Counted from the first letter of the stretch, positions 6,746 to 13,591 are shown. The stretch is 13,637 nucleotides of DNA from 2-01-FULL-40-42 sp964349415 (GCA_964349415.1 CAYGGJ010000021.1:1-13637), one strand, 5' to 3'. Numbers and translations: made by a program. The notes: a model not told the origin generated them from the letters alone.

Positions 6746-7492
6746 ATGGGAGTGAAAGAGAGACGAACGAAAATATTACTGCTTTTATTCTTACTTTCAG
6801 ACATTGATTTGGCTCCGGTAACAGTTGATGAAAAGGTTCAGCAGATTTTTGATTTATCTTTAAATCAAAAAACCAAGTCCACTCTTACCGCAATGATAAG
6901 GGAGGGAGTAATTTTGAAGACCTCGCAGGATGAACCCGCCCATGTATATTGCCTTACAGAAAAAGGAGTAGACAGTCTTGTATTACATTTTCCCTTTTTT
7001 AGATTCTTGAGAAGGGAGTGGGATGGAAAGTGGAGGATTCTCTCTTATGAAATTCCGGAACAAAGACGTGAACTTAGAGACAGGTTGAGGCGTGAGGTTG
7101 CAGGGTGGGGACTTGGGCCGTGGCACAGGTCTTTCTGGGTTACGCCGCATCCGATTATCGAAAATCTCAAGCAGCTGGTGACAGGTAAAGAAGAAGAAAA
7201 ATACGTTCAGGCTTTTGAATCAGATCATAGCTTTGGAGATGAGGGAGTTCTTATAGAGAAAGTATGGGGTACAACAATGTTGGATAAAAAGTACCGAGAA
7301 CTGTTTAAACAGTGGCACGTGACTTTGTCCCAAGACCAAGAAAAAACAGAGAAATTAAAAAGAGTAGTGGGAGATTATGTTGCAATTTTAAGACAAGATC
7401 CGGGGTTGCCTAAAAAATTGATGGGTGATAATTGGATTGGCTTTGAAGCTTTTAACATCTTTAAGGAAATCCGCAACATTCTCCTCTCCTGA
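6746..7492 (+). CDS. PaaX-like winged-helix transcriptional regulator
   Basis: The 248 residues follow the PaaX layout: an N-terminal winged helix (about 1-80), 'WDGKWRILSYEIPEQRRELR' (92-111) opening a Cas2-like alpha/beta domain with 'GWGLGPWHRSFWVTPHP', and a C-terminal PaaX-type segment 'DPGLPKKLMGDNWIGFEAF' (218-236). In proteobacteria PaaX represses phenylacetate degradation; nothing here suggests that pathway, so the ligand is unknown. Such proteins are frequent in Patescibacteria. ATG 6746 was chosen because upstream in-frame codons fall inside the promoter. It diverges from surface module A, so control of that module, or of itself, is a reasonable inference. Its TGA stop is separated by one base from the convergent comEC-MBL stop. 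Use of TGA as a stop supports the standard genetic code. Confidence 0.85.
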   Translation: MGVKERRTKILLLLFLLSDIDLAPVTVDEKVQQIFDLSLNQKTKSTLTAMIREGVILKTSQDEPAHVYCLTEKGVDSLVLHFPFFRFLRREWDGKWRILSYEIPEQRRELRDRLRREVAGWGLGPWHRSFWVTPHPIIENLKQLVTGKEEEKYVQAFESDHSFGDEGVLIEKVWGTTMLDKKYRELFKQWHVTLSQDQEKTEKLKRVVGDYVAILRQDPGLPKKLMGDNWIGFEAFNIFKEIRNILLS

Positions 7493-7493
7493 G

Positions 7494-8327
7494 CTAATTA
7501 AATCGAAAAATTACATCTCCTTCTTTATCCGTCCGTCGAATTTCAACCTTATTATCTTTTAGCATATTAATAATACTTTCGGAGGGATGCCCATAACTAT
7601 TTTTTCCCACGCTGATAACAATCACATCAGGTCCAGCTTTATCAAGAAGTAATTTTGTCAGTCCATTTTTTGATCCATGATGAGGCGCCTTAAGAATGCT
7701 TACTTCTTCGATTAGATTAATGAACAATTTTTGTTGAATGGGAAGAATATCTCCGGTGAAAAGCAATTTTGCATCTAAAATTGAAAATAAAATAATCTGA
7801 GAATAACTATTTGGATCCAAATGGGGGTTATTAATAACATATGATTCAGTAGGCCAAAGAAACTGAGCCGTTGAACTTTCCGAAAAGACAACTTTTGCTC
7901 CTGAATATAAAAAAATCACTTGAGTAGAATTTTGTGCTAATTTTTCAAGAAGGCTTTTAAATGATTGCGCTTCAGATTGAGCGTAAGACATTACGAACGT
8001 TTCTATTTCGTATCTCTCTAATACCTCGGAAAATCCTCCATAATGATCTTTTTGTGGGTGGGATAGAAATGCGAATTCAACCTTTTTATCATAAAAAGGC
8101 ATGTACTTACCCAGACATGAAAGAATTTTATTTCCCGGACCGGCGTCTATCAAAATATCTATCCTACTTTCAATTCTCATATATGCTCCGTCTCCCTGCC
8201 CGACATCGCAAAACACTACGATAGTTTCTGATTTAAAGTGCTTCCAGACTCCCGTAATAACTAAAACCGACAATACACACAGAGCAATTATTCCACTAAA
8301 GCGAAGAGGGATTGCTTCCTGTTCCAT
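7494..8327 (-). CDS. comEC: ComEC C-terminal metallo-beta-lactamase domain protein (separate gene)
   Basis: The 277 residues begin with one membrane helix (about 9-28) followed by a ComEC/Rec2-type metallo-beta-lactamase domain. Visible motifs: 'DVGQGD' (41-46), 'LSHPQKDHYGG' with the H-x3-D-H metal motif (90-95), 'TGD' (191-193), 'APHHGS' (214-219), 'GHPSE' (246-250) and 'RTDKEGDV' (265-272). In full-length ComEC this domain follows the last channel helices and is proposed to degrade the non-transforming DNA strand. Here it is a separate protein starting two bases after the stop of the channel gene, so both halves should be made together. The lone N-terminal helix would keep the domain at the membrane, probably on the outer face. 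All metal-binding positions look intact, suggesting natural fission rather than decay. Confidence 0.9.
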   Translation of the reverse strand: MEQEAIPLRFSGIIALCVLSVLVITGVWKHFKSETIVVFCDVGQGDGAYMRIESRIDILIDAGPGNKILSCLGKYMPFYDKKVEFAFLSHPQKDHYGGFSEVLERYEIETFVMSYAQSEAQSFKSLLEKLAQNSTQVIFLYSGAKVVFSESSTAQFLWPTESYVINNPHLDPNSYSQIILFSILDAKLLFTGDILPIQQKLFINLIEEVSILKAPHHGSKNGLTKLLLDKAGPDVIVISVGKNSYGHPSESIINMLKDNKVEIRRTDKEGDVIFRFN

Positions 8328-8329
8328 GC

Positions 8330-9121
8330 CTAAAAAGAAATTGACGCAAAAGGGATAAGGGCAAGAATTTCAATAACAGAAAGCATATAACTGAGAAGTC
8401 CATATGTAATATAAGCAGGGACGATTCCCAAAAAGAAATTTATACTTCCCAAAATACATGCCAAGAACCCAAAGATCATGATAGGAGCTATTATCCAGGC
8501 AACCAGAATGTTTGCTAGAGGCGAGATAATCGAAATTTGGCGGAAGTAGATAAAAATAAGCGGAGCAGTAAAAGCCTGAGCAGATAAAGAAAGACGCAAT
8601 TCCGGCCCAATAGTACGGTTAAGCAAGCCATTTCCGGGTTTTGAATTTGCAAATAAAATAAGGCCGAGAGTGGCAGCATAGGAAAGTTGAAACGATATGG
8701 AGGAGATCCAGTCAGGCACGAAGAGAAGAGTGATAAAAAACGATACAAAAAGGATGTAAAGTGGTATGGTTTTTCTTCCCAGTATAATTGCGAGAAGCGA
8801 AAGGATTCCCATGAGCCCTGCCCGGATTATGGGCGGTTTTGGTCCGACAAAAAGAATAAAGAGGACGATGCTTACGATGACGATAAAAACTGAAAAAAAC
8901 TTAGGAAGATTTTTTGTGAAAAGTCCAATAATTGAGGCCAGAATTGTTATGTTCATACCGGACAAGACAACGATATGAAGTAATCCAACTACCTTCATCT
9001 GTTCATAGAGTTCTCTTGTGGTTTGTAGTGAAATACCAAACAAGATGCCATTTAAAAGACTCGCATGAGGTTCTGGTAAATACTGATTTATTATTGACGT
9101 GAAAAGATCAGGAGAGGGCAT
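8330..9121 (-). CDS. comEC: ComEC membrane channel (competence domain), lacking the N-terminal OB-type domain
   Basis: The 263 residues contain only the Competence domain of ComEC/Rec2: 'LPEPHASLLNGILFG' (15-29), 'GLLHIVVLSGMNITIL' (46-61), 'GPKPPIIRAGLMG' (93-105), 'SISFQLSYAATLGLILFA' (141-158) and about seven or eight hydrophobic helices. ComEC is the inner-membrane channel that imports single-stranded DNA during transformation. Typical ComEC is about 700-800 residues with an N-terminal DUF4131/OB-like domain and a C-terminal MBL domain. The N-terminal domain is absent here and the MBL domain is the next gene. The ATG shares one base with the comEA stop (TAATG), implying coupled translation. 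The lost N-terminal helices could be encoded elsewhere, or this may be the minimal form of the lineage. Confidence 0.9.
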   Translation of the reverse strand: MPSPDLFTSIINQYLPEPHASLLNGILFGISLQTTRELYEQMKVVGLLHIVVLSGMNITILASIIGLFTKNLPKFFSVFIVIVSIVLFILFVGPKPPIIRAGLMGILSLLAIILGRKTIPLYILFVSFFITLLFVPDWISSISFQLSYAATLGLILFANSKPGNGLLNRTIGPELRLSLSAQAFTAPLIFIYFRQISIISPLANILVAWIIAPIMIFGFLACILGSINFFLGIVPAYITYGLLSYMLSVIEILALIPFASISF

Positions 9122-9741
9122 TAGTTTATAGTTACAAGATCTTTAATTTTTTCATAAATAGATTTGCTCACGATATTCCTTTCAGATAATTCTTCAACTG
9201 TCGTATATGGCCTACCTGAGATAATTTTTCCGACCGTAACTTTCCCCACAGAGGGAAGTTCCTCCAACTCTGCCTCAGAAGCACTATTAATATCCGTGAG
9301 AGTCTCAGAAGTTGAGGATACATCTGCACTAACAGATGTGGTTGTTGTAGTATATAAGCCACTTAATATTTCCCATTGCGAAGGAACATAAATTTTTTCC
9401 TGGTCGGCGAGAATTCCGGCTTGATTGAAATTTCTAAAGAAAAAAAATAAGTCTGCTTCCTCAGAAAGTCCGCCGCTTGATTTAAGAGCATCTATAAGCC
9501 GGGCATTTTGCTTTAATTTATAGACCCCGGGATTTGTTACTGCGCCTTCAATATCGATCACTATGGGAGGAGAAGTTTCTTTAGGGCTTTCGACGATAAC
9601 CCTGGGTTTTATTTCAGCCGCTTTTCTTTCCGTAAAAAACAATCCGATTGAAATACAGGTTATAACAAAGGCAACGCTTAATAAACCTGCTTCTATTTTA
9701 TAGTTCTTGACATGTTCAGTGAAGTTATGAAAACGTTCCAT
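9121..9741 (-). CDS. comEA: ComEA-like DNA receptor (SLBB plus helix-hairpin-helix)
   Basis: The 206 residues have one N-terminal membrane anchor (about 18-36), an SLBB-type beta-grasp domain (about 60-122: 'IDIEGAVTNPGVYKLK', 'LIDALKSSGGLSEEAD', 'KIYVPSQ'), a Ser/Thr-rich linker (130-147) and a helix-hairpin-helix DNA-binding domain (148-204: 'DINSASEAELEELPSVGK', 'GRPYTTVEEL'). ComEA binds incoming double-stranded DNA outside the membrane and passes it to ComEC. SLBB-then-HhH order and overall length are typical of ComEA. It is first in the comEA-comEC-comEC(MBL) operon. Its promoter lies 12 bases upstream, back to back with that of the kinase-like membrane protein gene. Confidence 0.9.
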   Translation of the reverse strand: MERFHNFTEHVKNYKIEAGLLSVAFVITCISIGLFFTERKAAEIKPRVIVESPKETSPPIVIDIEGAVTNPGVYKLKQNARLIDALKSSGGLSEEADLFFFFRNFNQAGILADQEKIYVPSQWEILSGLYTTTTTSVSADVSSTSETLTDINSASEAELEELPSVGKVTVGKIISGRPYTTVEELSERNIVSKSIYEKIKDLVTIN

Positions 9742-9753
9742 ATTTTACGCTTT

Positions 9754-9782
9754 AAACTACTGATTCCGCCTAATACCTTCAA
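9754..9782 (-). promoter_or_regulatory. Promoter of the competence operon
   Basis: On the minus strand TTGAAG (9782-9777), a 17-base spacer, then TAGTTT (9759-9754). The hexamer ends 12 bases before the ATG at 9741, leaving a leader of roughly 5-6 bases with no Shine-Dalgarno. Confidence 0.5.
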
Positions 9783-9808
9783 CGGAGTATAGGCAACAAG
9801 ACATCTTG

Positions 9809-9817
9809 TGCTATAGT
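9809..9817 (+). promoter_or_regulatory. Extended -10 promoter of module B
   Basis: TG-C-TATAGT ends 6 bases before the ATG at 9824, placing the transcription start at or next to the start codon (leaderless). No good -35 is seen, which is acceptable for an extended -10. An in-frame TTG at 9806 overlaps this element and is not a credible start. Confidence 0.6.
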
Positions 9818-9823
9818 GAAAGT

Positions 9824-10465
9824 ATGCCGAAAGAGCTTGCTCACGGAGTCATTTTAGTAGTTGTTGTTGCTCTTGCATTTTTATTTCCTCAGACTGCTCT
9901 TGCAACATATGATCTTCAACTTTACGCTCTTCTTTTTATAGTTCTTTTTGCAGGAAAGCGCTTTTTGAAGAGAGGTAAGCTACTTGATGCTGTAATCTTT
10001 ACCTTTGTTATTTTGTCTTTAGTTAATACGACAGGCGGCGCACTTTCACCATATTTTTTCCTCATGTATTTTCTTCTTTTTTCAGTGTCTCTATTACTAG
10101 AGCCTGTTGTGTCAATACCGTTAACTCTGGCGACCGTAATTTTTTTCTTTGTTTTTTTTCCGGAAAAGTCAGGTCTTCAAGGAATGCTACCAATATTTTC
10201 ACTGGCGTTTCTCATGCCATTTTCTCTTTTTATGGGAAAAGAATATGAAAAGAACACGACTCTTAAGAAAAAAAACCAGACCTTGCAGCAAGACACCTTT
10301 TTATTTCTCTCATTGATGGTAAAAAATCATCTCAAGACAATTAAAAACTCTGTCGAAAATTTCATGGGGGATCACGATCTGCATGATATTAAGAAGGCGA
10401 CTAATGATATGGAGCGTCTTATAGAGAAGTTTGAAAAACAAGAGGATGTCAGAGATGAGACTTAA
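9824..10465 (+). CDS. Multi-pass membrane protein resembling a truncated sensor histidine kinase
   Basis: The 213 residues hold about five or six membrane helices (about 8-137), then a soluble helical segment (about 138-205) likely to form a coiled coil. The membrane part contains 'TGGALSPYFFLMYFLL' (70-85), like the 'TGG..SP' motif in membrane input domains of many sensor kinases. The soluble part, 'FLFLSLMVKNHLKTIKN' (159-175), vaguely resembles a HisKA dimerisation helix, with His169 near the phospho-acceptor position. No HATPase domain follows, so it cannot be a complete kinase. It may be a sensor or scaffold derived from one. It is first in module B: the next gene overlaps its end by 11 bases. 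ATG 9824 was chosen because it sits 6 bases after an extended -10. Confidence 0.6.
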   Translation: MPKELAHGVILVVVVALAFLFPQTALATYDLQLYALLFIVLFAGKRFLKRGKLLDAVIFTFVILSLVNTTGGALSPYFFLMYFLLFSVSLLLEPVVSIPLTLATVIFFFVFFPEKSGLQGMLPIFSLAFLMPFSLFMGKEYEKNTTLKKKNQTLQQDTFLFLSLMVKNHLKTIKNSVENFMGDHDLHDIKKATNDMERLIEKFEKQEDVRDET

Positions 10466-11177
10466 AATTATAATTTTTCTATTCTTTCTAGTGGTCCTTG
10501 GAAAACCAGTAGGGGCTGATAATTACGAATCAGAACGCTACCGGATACAGTATGGAGCTATAAATATCGGCGGAGAAAATCAAACCTCTTCGGGAGGATA
10601 TAACCTATCAGTATCTCTGGGGCAAAATGCAGCAGGTGAATTTCAATCCTCCGGGTATGTGGTAAAAGCAGGCTTTCAATATCTTCATTCGATCATTCCA
10701 TTCCGCTTCACCATCTCAAACACCAATATGAACTTTGGGACCCTGGTACCTCAAGTGGCGGCAACGCAGCAGGCAATTCTAACGGTATCTTTCGGAGGTG
10801 CGGGAGCCTATCAGGTAACGGCACAGGAAGAGACTCCGCTTAAGACTTTGGCGTCTGTTACTATTCCCGACACTACCTGCGACAATGAATCTAATCCCTG
10901 TACTGAGACCGATGCAAAACAATGGCAGAGACCGACTGCCTATGGATTTGGTTTTAATATGACGGGAGACGATACTCCTTCTGATTTTCAAGACTCCGGC
11001 TACTACCGGCCATTTCCAGATCTTTTCTCCAAAGAAACCCCCGAGACGGTCATGACAAGCGCAAATGTGGGCAAAAACAGACAGTCAACAGTCACCTTTA
11101 AAGTTAACATCTCTCCTCTTCAGGCAGCAGGGAGTTATCAAACCATGGTAAAGTTTGTCGCAACGCCAAGTTATTAG
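10455..11177 (+). CDS. Exported beta-rich surface protein with conserved Cys-containing C-terminal domain, module B
   Basis: The 240 residues have a signal peptide (about 1-21, 'KIIIFLFFLVVLGKPVGA'), a short domain 'GGYNLSVSLGQNAAGEFQSS' with 'YVVKAGFQY' (48-76), and a C-terminal domain. The latter has 'IPDTTCD' (137-143), 'YGFGF', 'RPFPD' and the ending 'LQAAGSYQTMVKFVATPSY', the same motifs in the same order as the module A protein at 5444. It is shorter because it lacks the 'SDTLENPRPS' domain. No membrane anchor is seen. ATG 10455 is preferred: AGAGG (10441-10445) lies nine bases upstream and the signal peptide starts cleanly. ATG 10446 is too close to that site and the TTG at 10431 is unlikely. 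The DUF916-like gene starts one base after its stop. Function unknown; surface display is inferred. Confidence 0.8.
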   Translation: MRLKIIIFLFFLVVLGKPVGADNYESERYRIQYGAINIGGENQTSSGGYNLSVSLGQNAAGEFQSSGYVVKAGFQYLHSIIPFRFTISNTNMNFGTLVPQVAATQQAILTVSFGGAGAYQVTAQEETPLKTLASVTIPDTTCDNESNPCTETDAKQWQRPTAYGFGFNMTGDDTPSDFQDSGYYRPFPDLFSKETPETVMTSANVGKNRQSTVTFKVNISPLQAAGSYQTMVKFVATPSY

Positions 11178-11178
11178 T

Positions 11179-12144
11179 ATGAAAAAAACATTGATCTTTT
11201 TGGTTATCTGCTTTCTTATTATCTTTCCCGTTGTTGTGAATGCTCAGCAACTTTCACTCTCAATTACACCGCCCCTTTTAGAACTTGCAATTAAGCCCGG
11301 AAAGTCGGTCCTTATCGCCTATACGATAGGGAATTACGGCGACCCCACGGCTCTGCGCGCCAAAGTTCTTCCGTTTCGGCCTAAGGACAACCAAGGAAAC
11401 ATCGTAATTGAAAATGATTTTTCAGGTCCCGTGCGTTTTTCACTTGATAACGCAGATATACAGATGGACCAGCCTTTTTTTGCAAAGTCACGCGATTCAA
11501 AGCAGCTGCTTTTGAGAATCCGTATCCCCGAGGGAGCGCCGGACGGGGACTATTATTACACTCTCCTTGTAGAATCCCAGCCTTCACCCGGAACAGAGGG
11601 AGTAAGCTCATCACAGGCTCAGGGAACTATTGGTTCAAATATCCTAGTTACGGTAACGAACTCCGGTAGAGTTGATATCAAAGGAAAAGTTTCACGCTTC
11701 GAGGCTCTTAAAGGCTTCACTCTTAATTTTTTCGGGAAAAAAATTAAATTTTTTGACAGCACTGATAAAATACCTGTGGTTTTAGAAGTGGAAAATGAAG
11801 GTAAGAATGCAATTAAACCGGACGGGGAGATAACATTAAGCGGAAGTTTTGGCGAGCAGGCAAAATATACTTTATTATCACAGAATATTCTGGCCGGTAG
11901 TAAGAGAATTCTTAATGCTACCCCTTCAGCCGAACTTAGAAAACCGATAAAAGAACCCGTTTCCGTAGTCCTTTCGGGTTTCTTCCTGGGCAACTACAAA
12001 CTTTCAACCAACATAGGTTTTGGAGAAGGGGCTCCTAATATTTTTTCTCAAACCTCATTTATAGCATTGCCTATAAAATTCATAGCAGGATTTATTATTA
12101 CAATACTACTTACCTCCTACATCATCAAGAAACTGAAGAAATAA
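11179..12144 (+). CDS. DUF916-like (WxL-interacting type) membrane-anchored surface protein, module B
   Basis: The 321 residues show a signal peptide (1-22, ending 'PVVVNA'), two probable beta-sandwich domains (about 25-165 and 170-285), a C-terminal membrane helix at about 296-316 and a short basic tail 'KKLKK'. 'LSITPPLLELAIKPGKS' and 'IPEGAPDGDYYYTLLVE' (116-132) parallel 'LSISPVKQEVLLERSQR' and 'VPPDAVAGGHYVAIFFQ' of the module A paralogue, at the same residue positions. The family call is by layout and motif only. The start is the ATG one base after the upstream TAG; a TTG at 11155 would extend into the upstream gene and spoil the signal peptide. It probably anchors or presents the exported protein encoded just before it. 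It ends 28 bases before secE. Confidence 0.75.
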   Translation: MKKTLIFLVICFLIIFPVVVNAQQLSLSITPPLLELAIKPGKSVLIAYTIGNYGDPTALRAKVLPFRPKDNQGNIVIENDFSGPVRFSLDNADIQMDQPFFAKSRDSKQLLLRIRIPEGAPDGDYYYTLLVESQPSPGTEGVSSSQAQGTIGSNILVTVTNSGRVDIKGKVSRFEALKGFTLNFFGKKIKFFDSTDKIPVVLEVENEGKNAIKPDGEITLSGSFGEQAKYTLLSQNILAGSKRILNATPSAELRKPIKEPVSVVLSGFFLGNYKLSTNIGFGEGAPNIFSQTSFIALPIKFIAGFIITILLTSYIIKKLKK

Positions 12145-12155
12145 GAGAGTCTTTC

Positions 12156-12164
12156 TGATACAAT
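12156..12164 (+). promoter_or_regulatory. Extended -10 promoter ahead of secE
   Basis: TG-A-TACAAT ends 8 bases before the secE ATG, giving an essentially leaderless transcript for secE-nusG-rplK-rplA. No convincing -35 is seen. It lies in the 28-base gap after module B, so the housekeeping operon does not have to rely on read-through. Confidence 0.55.
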
Positions 12165-12172
12165 GAGTTTCC

Positions 12173-12373
12173 ATGACAGATATAAAAACCGTTAAGCCCG
12201 GATTTTTTGGAGACATCGTTGAGGAGATGAAAAAGGTAAGTTGGCCTTCCCGTCAGCAGACCATTCGTCTGACGGTTATTGTAATTACAATCTCCTTGAT
12301 TATAGGAATATATATTGGTACAATAGATATTCTACTTACTAAAGTGCTTGAGCTATTGACCCGAACACGATAA
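12173..12373 (+). CDS. secE: Preprotein translocase subunit SecE
   Basis: SecE clamps the SecY channel in the inner membrane and is essential for Sec export. The 66-residue product shows the conserved amphipathic helix and turn 'GDIVEEMKKVSWPSRQQTIR' (13-32), then one membrane helix (about 33-55), the usual one-helix form of most bacteria. Its position directly before nusG and rplK is the standard bacterial order and confirms the call. It is 28 bases after the module B gene, with its own extended -10. Confidence 0.95.
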   Translation: MTDIKTVKPGFFGDIVEEMKKVSWPSRQQTIRLTVIVITISLIIGIYIGTIDILLTKVLELLTRTR

Positions 12374-12387
12374 AGGTAGGTACTTAT

Positions 12388-13161
12388 ATGGACACAAACA
12401 CACCCCCTGAGGATGCAAAACCTCAGGAAGAAAAAAAAGAAACTGTTGAAGCCGCAGTTCAGGAACCGGTCGCAGAACCGGTGAAAGAACCAGTGGAAAA
12501 AGCTCCACAGCCTGAGGAAAAGGTTGAAGTTGCGCAGCAAGTCACTGATCAACCATCTGATGCCGTCCAAGAATCTGAAGAACCGGTTCAAACTCCACTG
12601 GCCGTATCAGGAGAACCGCTTTCCACGACCACCAACCCCAACGCCAAATGGTATGTAATCCACGTTAAGACCGGTTACGAAGCAAGAGTAAAAAAGGCCC
12701 TGCAGCAACGTATCGTAAGTCTTGGTGTAGAAGATAGAATTTTCGACATCATTATTCCCATGAGGGAGATTGTTGCCGTGAAAAAAGGTAAAAAATCAAA
12801 AGTACAGGAAAAAGTCTTCCCGGGATACGTTCTTATCAAAATGGTGCTGGATGATGATTCATGGCTTGTGGTGCGAACTACAGAAGGAGTTACGGGTTTT
12901 GTAGGAGCAGGTCTTAAGCCCACTCCAATTTCAGAAAAAGAAGTAGAAGCAATTATCCAATTCGTTCAGCAAGAACAGCCGAAATTTAAGACCAAATTTT
13001 CTGTTGGAGAGGCAGTTAAGATCATCGAAGGCCCTTTTGCAGATTTCTTGGGTACTATTGAGGCGATCGACGACGAACGGGGCAAGGTTCGAGTGCTTAT
13101 CTCAATTTTTGACCGTGAAACACCAGTCGAATTAGATTTTTTACAAGTAGCAAAACTCTAA
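12388..13161 (+). CDS. nusG: Transcription termination/antitermination factor NusG with long acidic N-terminal extension
   Basis: NusG binds RNA polymerase and links it to Rho or the ribosome. The NGN domain begins at about residue 87 ('KWYVIHVKTGYEARVKKAL', with 'EKVFPGYVLIKM' and 'RTTEGVTGFVG'). The KOW domain lies at about 203-257 ('FSVGEAVKIIEGPFADFLG'). The protein is 257 residues against about 180 for typical NusG. The extra 86 residues at the N-terminus are rich in Glu, Pro, Val, Ala and Gln, with repeated 'EPV' triplets, and look disordered. No later start fits well: ATG 12388 has AGG (12378-12380) seven bases upstream, and no Met follows until inside the NGN domain. It starts 14 bases after the secE stop. 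Confidence 0.95.
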   Translation: MDTNTPPEDAKPQEEKKETVEAAVQEPVAEPVKEPVEKAPQPEEKVEVAQQVTDQPSDAVQESEEPVQTPLAVSGEPLSTTTNPNAKWYVIHVKTGYEARVKKALQQRIVSLGVEDRIFDIIIPMREIVAVKKGKKSKVQEKVFPGYVLIKMVLDDDSWLVVRTTEGVTGFVGAGLKPTPISEKEVEAIIQFVQQEQPKFKTKFSVGEAVKIIEGPFADFLGTIEAIDDERGKVRVLISIFDRETPVELDFLQVAKL

Positions 13162-13162
13162 T

Positions 13163-13588
13163 ATGGCAAAGAAAGTAAAGACAATATTAAAGCTCAATCT
13201 TCCTGCAGGAGAGGCCACGCCCGCACCACCTGTCGGTCCTGTATTGGGGCAACATGGAGTACCCATCATGGAATTTATCAAAGAATATAACGCCCGCACC
13301 TCAAAATTAAAAGGAAAAGTAATCCCCGCGGTTGTTACAGTGTTCGAAGATAGGACCTTTACCTTTATCACAAAATTACCCCCTGTAGCAGCAATGATTA
13401 AGCAGCATGTTGGTCTTCAGAAAGGTTCCGGTAATCCAAACACAGAAAAAGTAGGAAAATTAACAGTAGCTCAGATTGAGGAAATCGCGAAGGAAAAGCT
13501 TGCGGATCTCAACACGGACGACTTATCTGCTGCCATGAATGTCGTGCGGGGAACCGCTCGGTCAATGGGAGTTGATACGGAAAAATAA
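13163..13588 (+). CDS. rplK: 50S ribosomal protein L11
   Basis: The 141-residue product is full length. The N-terminal domain has 'PAGEATPAPPVGPVLGQHG' (15-33) and 'IMEFIKEYNART'. The C-terminal rRNA-binding domain has 'KGSGNPNTEKVGKLT', 'QIEEIAKEKLADLN' and the ending 'VVRGTARSMGV'. L11 forms the base of the stalk at the GTPase-associated centre of the large subunit. It starts one base after the nusG stop (TAA-T-ATG). Confidence 0.98.
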   Translation: MAKKVKTILKLNLPAGEATPAPPVGPVLGQHGVPIMEFIKEYNARTSKLKGKVIPAVVTVFEDRTFTFITKLPPVAAMIKQHVGLQKGSGNPNTEKVGKLTVAQIEEIAKEKLADLNTDDLSAAMNVVRGTARSMGVDTEK

Positions 13589-13591
13589 ACT

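Noticed and set aside
7490..7492. TGA recoded as glycine (genetic code 25)
   Set aside because: Reading through TGA would run the PaaX-like protein into the convergent comEC gene; the protein ends at its normal family length.
8327..8332. Frameshift or assembly error splitting comEC
   Set aside because: The downstream part begins with its own ATG and membrane helix and the stop is clean, so a natural split is more likely; raw reads would settle it.
8101..8978. Overlapping plus-strand frames opposite comEC genes
   Set aside because: Both minus-strand comEC genes keep family motifs throughout; the opposite frames are basic, low-complexity and lack starts with promoters.
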